This document shows, one piece after another, positions 27,403-34,430 of a stretch of 64,000 nt of DNA. Source of the stretch: Psychrobacter urativorans (GTDB lineage Bacteria; Pseudomonadota; Gammaproteobacteria; Pseudomonadales; Moraxellaceae); assembly GCF_904846675.1 (NCBI RefSeq), contig NZ_CAJHBT010000011.1, positions 18,726 through 82,725 of the forward strand. The letters are read 5' to 3'. The position numbers and the translations under genes were made by a program. The stretch's first letter is position 1. Each line of letters starts with the position of its first letter. Below the pieces are notes generated by a model. That model did no database searches, was not told where the DNA came from, and was given only the letters and a program-made list of their open reading frames with translations.

Positions 27403-27689
27403 CCTATTTTTCTGAAAGATAACGAGCCTTTACTAAGCATGGCTTTTAACACGTAAGAACCTATAATAATAGACATGGCTTTATCCATTCCAGCAATGCC
27501 AAAAATACCAATCACGCCATAACCAATATCACCGGAAACATCTACTATCTTCGACACAAAGTAATTAATAACAACAAGACTTACACCAGCCGACGCAAGC
27601 CCAATGCCAGCACCCAATAAGACAGTTTTTAACCCTGTCTTAGAAAATCCACTAAATAACTTAGAAAATAAACCAATTAAACCACCCAT
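27393..27689 (-). CDS. DUF2523-like minor coat protein (pVI-like)
   Basis: From ATG 27689 the protein has 98 residues (MGGLIGLFSKLFSGFSK...). Three hydrophobic segments are visible (LLGAGIGLASAGVSLVVINYF, GYGVIGIFGIAGMDKA, IIIGSYVLKAML). Inovirus DUF2523 proteins occupy exactly this place between the adsorption gene and zot and are thought to be the pVI virion-end protein. AAGGGG overlapping the stop of the upstream gene is its ribosome binding site, which decides against the longer frame starting at 27746. Confidence 0.8.
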   Translation of the reverse strand: MGGLIGLFSKLFSGFSKTGLKTVLLGAGIGLASAGVSLVVINYFVSKIVDVSGDIGYGVIGIFGIAGMDKAMSIIIGSYVLKAMLSKGSLSFRKIGTK

Positions 27690-27699
27690 GATTAACCCC

Positions 27700-29295
27700 T
27701 TATGACAGACCAGTACCAATAATAGAAAGACCTTTAATATATGCAAATAATAAGATTAATGGCTTCATCATTGAAGCAAACTGACAAAATATATGCATGG
27801 GAAAAAATATTTTTACGTCCATAAATTCTAAAGGGACATCGGGAGGACATTCAGCAGGCATCGAGATATACATACGTTCTAAAATGCCTTCATGCATGGT
27901 TTCTGACGGTTCTTCTATGTCTATCATTCCGCTTCCTTCGGGTGGTTCTTCAGGCTCAGTTTTTACCCATTCTGTAAACTCACAGACAACACTAGCCCAA
28001 GTACAAAAGGCAGGAAGTGCAAAAGGTACAGCATCAGGCTTGGCAGCAGCAGCATCATCAGCCGCTTCTTTGGCTTTATCAGCAGCTTTAGTAGCAGCGT
28101 CAGATTTCGCTTGAGCATCAGCTAGAGCTTTTTCAGCCGCTTTAATCTTGGCAGCATCACCAGTAATTACAGCAACATCAAGCGCACCCTGAGCATCAGC
28201 TACGCCTTTTGTACCAGCCTTTGCAGCATCTTTTGCAGCTTTAGCAGAATCTTTAGCAGCTTTAGCAGACTCACCAAGCGCAGAATCAGCGACTTCTCTG
28301 GCATCAGCAGCAGATTTAGCAGCTTCGGCAGCAGCAGCAATAGCAGCATCTTTAATTGCTTGGTCAACACTAGAGCTTATCAAGTCTTTGGCTTCATCAG
28401 CAGCACGCCTAGCATCATCAGCAGCATCTTTAGCAGCATCAACGGCAGCACCAGCAGCACGAGCAGCAGATTCGGCAGCATCTCTAGCAGCATCAGCAGC
28501 AGCGCCAACTTCGCCACCAATCACACCAGCGCCAACGTCACCATCTTGACCGATAGGAACAGCAGGAATGACAGGCTTAGGATCATTAATAGGAATAGCA
28601 CCAGACATTAAATCACGGTCAAAATCACCAGCCACAACAGACTCGACAGCAGCAGCTTTCAAAATATCTTTAGCTTTAGCATCACCAGCCATGCCATCAC
28701 TAACAACAGCACTGGCAGCACTTTCGACTATAGAACTAGGCAAGTAATCAATAGGAACTACTTTTTCCTTGGCATCTTCGGCAGCTCTTATAGTCACTCT
28801 GTCAACTGTATCAGTCTTCCTAGGCTGGCCGTTATAAGAAAGATAGACACAAGCAGCTTGAGTACCCGAAGAATTAAATTCGAGATATTCAACCTTATAT
28901 GGAGTACCAGAAAATCTAATAGCACAAGCTTCTTCGGGACTTTCTGCCCTAATATTAGCTCTGGGATATGTCCAATAATACTCGCCCTCAACCGCAGGTA
29001 CTTTTAACTTAACGGTATTATTAGCGGGGTCCATAACATGATCAACAGCAGCAGAGATAAGCGCATAAGCTAAAAACGCACTATTACCCTTTTTAACTAA
29101 AATCTTACCAACACGACCAACATTAGGCGCGACATTAACAGCAGACTTATAACCACTATTAGTGGCAGATACAACGACACGAGCACCACGACTGACGGCA
29201 TTGGTAACTTTCCAAGACGAAACAGCAGCATAAGAGCTAGTAACACTTGAAAATATTAGAAATATAGATAAAAATAAATAAATAATTTTACGCAT
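27700..29295 (-). CDS. Adsorption (pIII/TspB-like) minor coat protein with long Ala/Asp helical linker
   Basis: From ATG 29295 the protein has 531 residues. The signal peptide MRKIIYLFLSIFLIFSSVTSSYA is cleaved after SYA. An N-terminal domain to about residue 190 carries YYWTYPRANIRAESPEEACA. Residues about 265-425 are an almost pure Ala/Asp/Lys/Glu helix with repeats such as AKDAADDARRAADEAKD, where other pIII proteins have Gly-rich linkers. The C-terminal part (FCTWASVVCEFTEWVK, then paired Cys) and the final membrane anchor (CQFASMMKPLILLFAYIKG) resemble the TspB C-terminal domain. It should bind the host receptor at the virion tip. Confidence 0.82.
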   Translation of the reverse strand: MRKIIYLFLSIFLIFSSVTSSYAAVSSWKVTNAVSRGARVVVSATNSGYKSAVNVAPNVGRVGKILVKKGNSAFLAYALISAAVDHVMDPANNTVKLKVPAVEGEYYWTYPRANIRAESPEEACAIRFSGTPYKVEYLEFNSSGTQAACVYLSYNGQPRKTDTVDRVTIRAAEDAKEKVVPIDYLPSSIVESAASAVVSDGMAGDAKAKDILKAAAVESVVAGDFDRDLMSGAIPINDPKPVIPAVPIGQDGDVGAGVIGGEVGAAADAARDAAESAARAAGAAVDAAKDAADDARRAADEAKDLISSSVDQAIKDAAIAAAAEAAKSAADAREVADSALGESAKAAKDSAKAAKDAAKAGTKGVADAQGALDVAVITGDAAKIKAAEKALADAQAKSDAATKAADKAKEAADDAAAAKPDAVPFALPAFCTWASVVCEFTEWVKTEPEEPPEGSGMIDIEEPSETMHEGILERMYISMPAECPPDVPLEFMDVKIFFPMHIFCQFASMMKPLILLFAYIKGLSIIGTGLS

Positions 29296-29296
29296 T

Positions 29297-29377
29297 TTAT
29301 AACCTGCTAAATAAGTCACGGATAGCCATACAAGATATGACGATAAATATTATATATAAGCCATCTTGAGCAGTCAT
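29297..29377 (-). CDS. 26-residue single-pass membrane micro-protein
   Basis: The frame reads MTAQDGLYIIFIVISCMAIRDLFSRL in two parts: a short polar start, one hydrophobic segment (LYIIFIVISCMA) and a basic end. Its stop lies one base before the adsorption gene start, so translation could be coupled. GGGG seven bases upstream is a weak ribosome binding site. Size and topology fit a filamentous-phage end-cap protein or a lytic/regulatory micro-protein. Confidence 0.45.
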   Translation of the reverse strand: MTAQDGLYIIFIVISCMAIRDLFSRL

Positions 29378-29435
29378 AAAAAACCCCATCATAATGCGCT
29401 AACACCATGACAGGGCGTAACGCTAACTAATTAAA

Positions 29436-29705
29436 TTAGAACGCGCTTTTAACATACTTGAACGATTTGACAGTCAATGCCAACGATAACGTAGCAAGAC
29501 CTACAGAAGTAACAGCAGCAACGACGACACCAATCATAACTAGTACGCTTGCAATGTCCAAATCAAACTCAGCAGCATTAGCAGCACTGGCGAAAACCAT
29601 TGCAGCGACAGCAGTAACAGGAGGTAAGTAACGCATCATTAAGATGCCTACTGGTGGATTGATTGCTTCTTCGATTACTTGTACTTCATTTTGGTTTTCT
29701 AGCAT
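29436..29705 (-). CDS. Major coat protein (pVIII-like) precursor
   Basis: An 89-residue precursor. A leader up to FASAANA precedes the probable signal peptidase cleavage, leaving a mature coat protein of about 45 residues. The mature part has an acidic start AEFDLDIA, a membrane helix (VLVMIGVVVAAVTSVGLATLS) and a Lys-containing C-terminus SFKYVKSAF that would contact DNA. AAGGAAT nine bases before ATG 29705 supports the full leader, longer than usual; MMRYLPPV is a possible internal start. An imperfect hairpin plus T run follows the gene at about 29380-29430, as expected after a highly expressed coat gene. Confidence 0.87.
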   Translation of the reverse strand: MLENQNEVQVIEEAINPPVGILMMRYLPPVTAVAAMVFASAANAAEFDLDIASVLVMIGVVVAAVTSVGLATLSLALTVKSFKYVKSAF

Positions 29706-29716
29706 TGTAATATTCC

Positions 29717-29911
29717 TTAAATGACACGCCGAATAGCAACAAAAGCATATACGACGATATTAATGATAAACGCAAACATTATTATTTGCGCTGCTAACTC
29801 AGGCGTAATGAAGTTACCTGTTTGAACTTGTTGCCAAGCGTCACATAATGCCGGATTATCTGTATTTAATTTAATACAAAGATATTTAGCATCGAATACT
29901 TCACTTGGCAT
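29717..29911 (-). CDS. Small membrane virion protein candidate (64 residues)
   Basis: The protein has a soluble start with two Cys (YLCIKLNTDNPALCDAW) and one membrane helix (AAQIIMFAFIINIVVYAFVAI) ending RRVI. It lies between the 30-residue micro-protein and the major coat gene, the position of small coat proteins in inoviruses. There is no Shine-Dalgarno; it starts 6 bases after the preceding stop, so translational coupling is likely. Confidence 0.7.
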   Translation of the reverse strand: MPSEVFDAKYLCIKLNTDNPALCDAWQQVQTGNFITPELAAQIIMFAFIINIVVYAFVAIRRVI

Positions 29912-29917
29912 AATTGA

Positions 29918-30010
29918 TTACTTATCTTTTTTAGGAATTATTAGCCAAACGACTAAGACAACAATCGCAGCAAAAACAAATGTGTACATAAACAAATTAT
30001 AAGGATTCAT
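29918..30010 (-). CDS. 30-residue single-pass membrane protein (pVII/pIX-like candidate)
   Basis: The short frame begins MNPYNLFMYTFVFAAIVV and ends in KKDK after one strong membrane helix. It is packed head-to-tail, 2 bases after the ssDNA-binding gene and 6 before the next gene. AAGG does not precede it closely, so coupling is assumed. pVII and pIX of Ff phages are of this size and character; the assignment is by size and place only. Confidence 0.6.
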   Translation of the reverse strand: MNPYNLFMYTFVFAAIVVLVVWLIIPKKDK

Positions 30011-30012
30011 GG

Positions 30013-30327
30013 TTAAGCCTTAACTGGTTGCACAGCAGGTTGCTTGAATTTTAATGACTTTAAGACTAAGACCATCTTTTTCCCTTTTTTAACCATTTCA
30101 ACTTGGCAATCAGCAACGACAGGATTAGTAAAATCAATGTCTTTAAACTCTGATATATCAGTCGATGTTTTATATTTGAATATTTCAGCACCGCGACCTA
30201 TACCGCCTTGTGTTTCGTCCAATGCGACCAAAGCAGAGACATTAACGCAATCTTCTATATAGTCATCAATCTGGAATTTAGACGGTACTGCGCCAGTAAT
30301 TTCAAGCTGCATTGGTATGATTTGCAT
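30013..30327 (-). CDS. Single-stranded DNA-binding protein (pV-like)
   Basis: A 104-residue soluble protein, rich in beta-strand patterns, with Lys-rich C-terminus (VKKGKKMVLVLKSLKFKQP). It follows rep and overlaps its end by 26 bases, the usual place of the inovirus pV gene that coats new ssDNA before packaging. GAGAGG before ATG 30327 supports this start. The family is inferred from position, size and composition; direct sequence recognition is weak. Confidence 0.6.
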   Translation of the reverse strand: MQIIPMQLEITGAVPSKFQIDDYIEDCVNVSALVALDETQGGIGRGAEIFKYKTSTDISEFKDIDFTNPVVADCQVEMVKKGKKMVLVLKSLKFKQPAVQPVKA

Positions 30328-31564
30328 TATAAACCTCTCTATTTTCTGAAAATAAAACGTTGCCTAGTAATGCCTGTTGTATAGCAAACGCATAGGGTAA
30401 ATGTAGACGTACAGGTACATCATCTGGATCATCACTTTTAATCATTTCAATTATTTCTTCTGGACTCATAAAAGTACTGTAAAAACTAAAATATTTGCCA
30501 GCCTGGGTCTTTAGCCAGTCAAAACTATGCTGTAATGTAATTTGTGCACTCTTTTGGATAATTTCTAACTTATTAATACGTTCATAATCAAATAGGTCAG
30601 CAAATACAGGGTAAGCACCCATAAAATAAGAACTTGGATCTAAGAGCACATCAAAGGGTATAACACGGTCATTGGCTTTGAACTCAACTTCTGCGCGCAC
30701 CCAGCGCGAATACTTACCATCTTTATCGCCTGACTTTTTGCCCTTCTCATAAAACCGTGTGAACTTGCCAGACTCGCGAACCCCTAAATTAAGCGTTAAA
30801 CCTTTATTATTAGGATCGCCATGCTTCCAATTACCTAACTGACCCACATCGTGACGAGCACCGCCACAGTGAAATAATTGGTCAGTTTCCATCTGGTCTA
30901 AAACGTGTATATCTAAATAATCGCCGTTTAAGTCATCATGTGCCAAGTCAATACGCGAGATTTTAGGTTTTTTTGCGATAGTCGTTAGAAACTCATGCAT
31001 GTATTTTTCCCAGCCTACTGGAGCAAGGGAGCAGCCAGTACCGTTAAGCATTATTAGGACACTATCACGTTGACCACCTATACATATTTTTCCGTAGTTT
31101 TCCCCAAAATCAAAAGAATACTTATAAAAATTAGCACCATTCTGGCGTTGGTTAATTACACCGTACTTTTTACCAAAAATCTTAGTTAGCATCTCTGACA
31201 TTTCAGCAACCGCAGCCTGACAAAGTGCCATATACTCATCATCATCTTCATTAGTACGTCTGAACTTTTCACCCAACGTTGCGACGTCAAAGGTCACGTT
31301 TAGCCAGTCGATCATTGCAACCTGTCCATTAATAGGCTGACGGATAGTTTGAACCTTTGGCTTACGACCGCTAATTACTATTGTTTCTGTAGTCGATAAT
31401 GCTTCGCCGCGTACCTTCTGACGTTCCGCAATCCATTGAGCCTTCGCACGCGGGCAACGTTCCAAATTAACCCTCATGTTATTAATGAGGGTATCAACTT
31501 TCTTCCCTGCTAAATCTTTGAACTCTGACGGCTTGACTGTGGGGTAATCATTTTGAATACTCAT
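30302..31564 (-). CDS. Phage replication initiation protein (Rep_trans-like)
   Basis: A 420-residue rolling-circle initiator. The middle has MIDWLNVTF, the family motif SRIDLAHDDLNGDY, and KFTRFYEKGKKSGD, where a catalytic Tyr is expected, followed by SRWVRAEVEFKANDRVIP. This set is typical of RstA/Rep_trans proteins of filamentous phages. The start overlaps the upstream gene stop by four bases (ATGA), indicating coupling. It probably nicks an origin in the intergenic hairpin region at 31.9 kb. Confidence 0.85.
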   Translation of the reverse strand: MSIQNDYPTVKPSEFKDLAGKKVDTLINNMRVNLERCPRAKAQWIAERQKVRGEALSTTETIVISGRKPKVQTIRQPINGQVAMIDWLNVTFDVATLGEKFRRTNEDDDEYMALCQAAVAEMSEMLTKIFGKKYGVINQRQNGANFYKYSFDFGENYGKICIGGQRDSVLIMLNGTGCSLAPVGWEKYMHEFLTTIAKKPKISRIDLAHDDLNGDYLDIHVLDQMETDQLFHCGGARHDVGQLGNWKHGDPNNKGLTLNLGVRESGKFTRFYEKGKKSGDKDGKYSRWVRAEVEFKANDRVIPFDVLLDPSSYFMGAYPVFADLFDYERINKLEIIQKSAQITLQHSFDWLKTQAGKYFSFYSTFMSPEEIIEMIKSDDPDDVPVRLHLPYAFAIQQALLGNVLFSENREVYNANHTNAA

Positions 31565-31815
31565 TTGTTATCTTCCTCATACCCAACATTTTGCGCATTT
31601 TCAGTATCTAAAATATTGAAATACACGTTAATTGATGTGTTCGAATAACTAGCAAATACCGCAGCGTTAGACAATACACTTAAAGCCATAACACTATCGG
31701 TTACAGGATTACCATCAGACATTATTTCACTAGCCCTATCGAATATAAGCCGAGCAGCCAAATCAAGCGCAGTTTGCTCATACTCTCTATCTGTCATAAA
31801 CGTATGTATAGCCAT
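31561..31815 (-). CDS. Small acidic phage protein, unknown
   Basis: An 84-residue protein from ATG 31815 (MAIHTFMTDREYEQTALDLA). It is mainly helical, followed by a Ser/Asn-rich strand part and an acidic tail YEEDNK. AGGTG upstream favours this ATG over a GTG three codons earlier. It is coupled to rep by ATGA. The family is not recognised; a role in replication control is suggested only by position. Confidence 0.55.
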   Translation of the reverse strand: MAIHTFMTDREYEQTALDLAARLIFDRASEIMSDGNPVTDSVMALSVLSNAAVFASYSNTSINVYFNILDTENAQNVGYEEDNK

Positions 31816-31895
31816 AAAGAGCACCTGATTAGCCTAATTACAAGCTTTGATAGATTGGGAAATTAACGACATTGTTTGTCGCTTGTGGGTCAGTC

Positions 31896-31936
31896 ATTAA
31901 TCATTAATAACAAAAGTGACGTTATCAATGATTAAT
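31896..31936. repeat. 16-bp inverted repeat upstream of the replication genes
   Basis: ATTAATCATTAATAAC at 31896 and GTTATCAATGATTAAT at 31921 are reverse complements with one mismatch, around a nine-base loop. The spacer also holds CGACCGTAAAAATCACGGT, a second small inverted repeat. Being in the only sizeable non-coding stretch before rep, it is a candidate origin or operator. Confidence 0.6.
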
Positions 31937-31976
31937 AACTCGACCGTAAAAATCACGGTGAAGTTACTAATTTAAT

Positions 31977-32066
31977 TTAAAATCTTGTGAAAACCATGCA
32001 TAAGGCGAAAGCGCCACCAGATAGAGAAATAAATATAGTTAGAAATACAATAATAAAATCAATCAT
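31977..32066 (-). CDS. 29-residue membrane micro-protein
   Basis: The frame starts MIDFIIVFLTIFISLSGG and ends VFTRF after one hydrophobic helix. Its ATG overlaps the end of the preceding gene by eight bases, so coupled translation is likely. It lies just before the candidate origin region. A minor virion or regulatory protein is possible. Confidence 0.5.
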   Translation of the reverse strand: MIDFIIVFLTIFISLSGGAFALCMVFTRF

Positions 32067-32271
32067 TAGCAATTACTTTACTATGCGCTGGATAGTTGCG
32101 CCTGGGTGCGCGTAGCAACTTTAGAGCGCTATGTATGGCTGTAGACGCAAAATAAATAGCTAAAATAGTAAGAAATAACAACAGAGCTATAGCAGGCTTT
32201 TGAGCTTGTAACTCACTAATAAGCTGCTCAGATAGTAAGATATGCATTTCAAAGAATGGCTGATAATTCAT
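32059..32271 (-). CDS. Small membrane protein, first gene of the phage minus-strand operon
   Basis: A 70-residue protein from ATG 32271 (MNYQPFFEMHILLSEQL). One membrane segment (AIALLLFLTILAIYFASTAI) is followed by a basic Arg-rich tail. GGAG eight bases upstream supports this start over the ATG at 32295. Its promoter must lie in the 54 bases shared with the divergent DUF2726 gene. The family is not recognised. Confidence 0.55.
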   Translation of the reverse strand: MNYQPFFEMHILLSEQLISELQAQKPAIALLLFLTILAIYFASTAIHSALKLLRAPRRNYPAHSKVIAND

Positions 32272-32325
32272 GGCAACTACTCCAAAATAAATCATAAATC
32301 ATAAATAAAACATAAAGGTCAAAAT

Positions 32326-32916
32326 ATGAGCTTCTTAATTATCTTATTGATATTCGTAGCCATTGCAGGCTTCGTAATATTTGCAATGAACAGTCCAAGC
32401 AAACCAAGTAAAACGATTGAACCAAGTAAAACGATTGAATCAAGTAAAACGATTGAACCAAGTAAAACGATTGAACCAAGTAAAACGATTGAATCAAGTA
32501 AAACGATTGAATCAAGTAAAACGATTGAATCAAGTAAAACGATTGAATCAAAAAAGAATTATCAAACTCCAATAAAATCCAGCTATTTAATAACCAATCA
32601 TGAAAAGATGATGTTCAATGAATTAAAACAAGCAGTCCCCGAATGTCATATATTCGTTCAAGTCGCATTGGGTGGAATACTATGGACAAGCAGCTATGCA
32701 ACTCGAAACAGATTTAGCCAAAAAATTGCCGATTTTGTAATTGCCGACCAAAACTTTCAAATACTGGCAGTTATCGAACTGGACGATAAAAGCCACATAG
32801 GTAAAGAAGATAAAGACGCAGAACGTGACGCAATGGTTAGAGAAGCAGGATATAAAGCGCTTCGTTATCCAGTTATTCCACAAGTAGATCAGTTACGTTC
32901 AGACATACTTTCTTAA
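32326..32916 (+). CDS. Membrane-anchored DUF2726 protein with SKTIE repeats
   Basis: The 196-residue protein has a membrane anchor (FLIILLIFVAIAGFVIFAM), then eight SKTIE(P/S) repeats forming a polar tether, then a DUF2726 domain from about residue 85. That domain has FSQKIADFVIADQNFQILAVIELDDKSH in overlapping parts and an AERDAMVREAGYKALR end. The D...ELD-x-K pattern resembles a PD-(D/E)XK nuclease-like fold. It is unusual cargo for an inovirus and lies in the short plus-strand arm. A role in host manipulation or superinfection exclusion is inference. AAAGG precedes the ATG. Confidence 0.75.
   Translation: MSFLIILLIFVAIAGFVIFAMNSPSKPSKTIEPSKTIESSKTIEPSKTIEPSKTIESSKTIESSKTIESSKTIESKKNYQTPIKSSYLITNHEKMMFNELKQAVPECHIFVQVALGGILWTSSYATRNRFSQKIADFVIADQNFQILAVIELDDKSHIGKEDKDAERDAMVREAGYKALRYPVIPQVDQLRSDILS
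32407..32550 (+). repeat. Eight tandem 18-bp repeats coding SKTIE(P/S)
   Basis: The unit AGTAAAACGATTGAAYCA occurs eight times in a row. Units differ only at one base (C or T), which decides Pro or Ser. This near-identity implies recent expansion or ongoing slippage, with no frame change because the unit is a multiple of three. Confidence 0.95.
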
Positions 32917-32958
32917 TTTTAATAGTGTAATATGAGATTAATTCGAATATCTGGAACT

Positions 32959-32988
32959 CCGAAAAATGTAATTTATAACAATTTTCGG
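32959..32988. promoter_or_regulatory. Inverted repeat upstream of the HTH regulator, possible operator
   Basis: CCGAAAAATGT and ACAATTTTCGG form an 11-bp inverted repeat with one mismatch around AATTTATA. GGAACT flanks occur on both outer sides in part. It lies 26 bases before the regulator ATG, a fitting place for autoregulation. Confidence 0.45.
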
Positions 32989-33013
32989 AACTAAGCAAGC
33001 ATAGGAGAACACC

Positions 33014-33304
33014 ATGAAACTAGAAATGCTCATAGCAAGGGCTAAATATTATGAAAAGTCACAGAAAATTATGGCTGAAAAGATGGAAGTACAAGAAAGC
33101 AGATTTAGCGACTGGAAGAGAGGAAGGACGAAACCATCACCCTTTGAAATCTACCGAATGGCAGAAATGGCAAGGCTTGAGCCTGAAAAGACGTTTTATG
33201 ATGTGATGACAGAAATAGACAAAGACAATGCAGATTATTGGTGCGCTCGGCGGGAATCGAACCCACGACCCTCGGCTTCGGAGACCGATACTCTATCCAA
33301 CTGA
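33014..33304 (+). CDS. Phage HTH regulator whose 3' end crosses attR into the tRNA gene
   Basis: In the lysogen it is 96 residues. Residues 1-65 form a Cro/XRE-like helix-turn-helix: KSQKIMAEKMEVQESRFSDW followed by KRGRTKPSPFEIYRMAEMA. From codon 76 the frame runs through the att core antisense to tRNA-Arg (WCARRESNPRPSASET) and ends DTLSN in chromosomal DNA. In the excised circle the same frame would continue into the sequence right of attL and end at the stop at 25386-25388, giving about 129 residues. AGGAGAACACC before the ATG is a good ribosome binding site. It probably controls lysogeny or the divergent operon. Confidence 0.72.
   Translation: MKLEMLIARAKYYEKSQKIMAEKMEVQESRFSDWKRGRTKPSPFEIYRMAEMARLEPEKTFYDVMTEIDKDNADYWCARRESNPRPSASETDTLSN
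33239..33286 (-). repeat. attR: 48-bp core shared with attL
   Basis: Identical to 25224-25271; here it forms the 3' part of the intact tRNA-Arg gene, so integration restored the tRNA. The base after the core (G against C in attL) marks the end of identity. Confidence 0.95.
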
Positions 33305-33315
33305 GCTACGAGCGC
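33239..33315 (-). tRNA. tRNA-Arg (anticodon CCG)
   Basis: The 77-base minus-strand gene starts GCGCTCGTAGCTCAGTTGG. The acceptor stem GCGCTCG pairs with CGAGCGC, the D arm is GCTC/GAGT, the anticodon loop is CTCCGAA (anticodon CCG, reading CGG), the T arm GTGGGTTCGAATCCC is canonical and CCA is encoded. It is the phage attachment site; the 3' 48 bases come from the phage copy. Confidence 0.96.
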
Positions 33316-33733
33316 ATAATACGACTGTTTAAGAAGTAGGACTGCATAAAAGTATAACGGTTTAAAGTGATTACGATTGAGCGCATTCGCGTTTAGTGAC
33401 CGTCGTTTTAAGTATTATTAATAAGTAGTATTAATAAACAGTGTCGAAAAATAAAGACCGCTTAGTCTAACAAATAAATGCCCAAAAGCCAATGCGCGAA
33501 GCTGGCGATTGAAGTTTTTTAAGAAAAAACAAGATAGTCAGTAAACAGGCATGGCAATCTGACCGTCTTTTCCCTTATAATGATAAGGAGAATGACCATT
33601 GATGATCACCGATTACAATTGTGCCCGCTAATTTGAAGCCTGTTTGCCATTGATGACGATGTTATTAAATGAGGACAAGCAGCGCATTCACGTTGAGCCA
33701 GCCCCTTGTATACGCAATAAGAGAACGTGACGA
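33316..33733. other. Intergenic region between tRNA-Arg and cytochrome gene
   Basis: These 418 bases hold no visible gene. On the minus strand TATACT lies about 45 bases before the tRNA 5' end, a possible -10 element. The right part should hold the cytochrome promoter. Confidence 0.35.
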
Positions 33734-34369
33734 ATGAGAAAAGTAGTTATGTTATCGGCAGCTGCCCTTCTAGGAATCGCTAGTATCGCAGTGAGCCAAG
33801 CTGAAGATATCCCAGACACTCCTGTAACCATCTCTGATGTAGCAGAAGGTAAGGACGCTGTAGCAGATGTCCCTGAAGTGCTTGGTGACGAGACGCAGGC
33901 CGCCGCCGATACAACCGATGCCGACGACGCTCCGGCTGAAGACGCCGCGCCAGTCGTAGCCGCAGCTGACGAAGAGCCTATTCCAGAAGATACGCCACAA
34001 GTGCAAAAGTTAATCGCATTGTACCCTAACCTTATTGCGCGTATTCAGCCAGTGGGTCGTGTGTGCTTTGAAGAAGGTGAGATCTGCGATGTAACTGCGC
34101 GCTCTTCTGGTCCGTCGGCTGGTGATGGCCCCCGTGATGGTGCTGCAGTATATAATGCGGTATGTCATACTTGTCATGCAGCAGGCCTGCTCGGTGCACC
34201 GATTTTAGGTGATGCTGGCTCTTGGGCACCGCATATTGCTAAGGGTACGGATACCTTATATACCCATGCTATCAACGGTTTCAATGCCATGCCTGCTAAA
34301 GGTGGTGCTGATATCCCTGATGAAGAAGTACAGAACGCTGTTGATTACATGGTTGGTGAAGCCAGCTAA
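33734..34369 (+). CDS. Cytochrome c5-like periplasmic c-type cytochrome
   Basis: A 211-residue exported cytochrome. The signal peptide ends near AVSQAEDI. A long acidic Ala/Asp/Glu/Pro linker (residues about 30-90) precedes one haem domain at about 130-210 with CHTCHAAGLLGAP as CxxCH site and a later Met ligand in FNAMPAKGGADIP. This pattern is that of cytochrome c5 family electron carriers. The acidic linker could tether or extend the domain in the periplasm. A terminator follows. Confidence 0.9.
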   Translation: MRKVVMLSAAALLGIASIAVSQAEDIPDTPVTISDVAEGKDAVADVPEVLGDETQAAADTTDADDAPAEDAAPVVAAADEEPIPEDTPQVQKLIALYPNLIARIQPVGRVCFEEGEICDVTARSSGPSAGDGPRDGAAVYNAVCHTCHAAGLLGAPILGDAGSWAPHIAKGTDTLYTHAINGFNAMPAKGGADIPDEEVQNAVDYMVGEAS

Positions 34370-34430
34370 TTTATCAGCTTGTTGTTTTGGTTGGTAATGT
34401 TTGCCGCACAGTTTATTAACTAAGCTTGCA

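Larger units (their letters stand above)
25224..33286. mobile_element. Filamentous (inovirus) prophage inserted in tRNA-Arg
   Basis: The element is bounded by two perfect 48-bp copies of the tRNA-Arg 3' half, giving an excised circle of 8,015 bp, a normal inovirus size. Gene content confirms the type: Rep, ssDNA-binding protein, tiny coat proteins, a signal-peptide-bearing major coat protein, a TspB/pIII-like adsorption protein, a DUF2523 minor coat protein and a Zot-type assembly ATPase, all on the minus strand. A short plus-strand arm carries a DUF2726 gene and an HTH regulator. No tyrosine or serine integrase or transposase is recognised. Confidence 0.93.

Noticed and set aside
27797..28114. 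Plus-strand frame opposite the adsorption gene
   Set aside because: Ala/Ser-rich shadow of the Ala/Asp stalk on the other strand.
32407..32550. CRISPR array
   Set aside because: Units are directly adjacent 18-bp repeats without spacers and lie inside a coding frame. The 20-bp repeat at 20923 also lacks spacers.
32339..32572. Minus-strand frame of repeated IQSFYL
   Set aside because: It is the antisense of the SKTIE repeats; periodic because the DNA is periodic.
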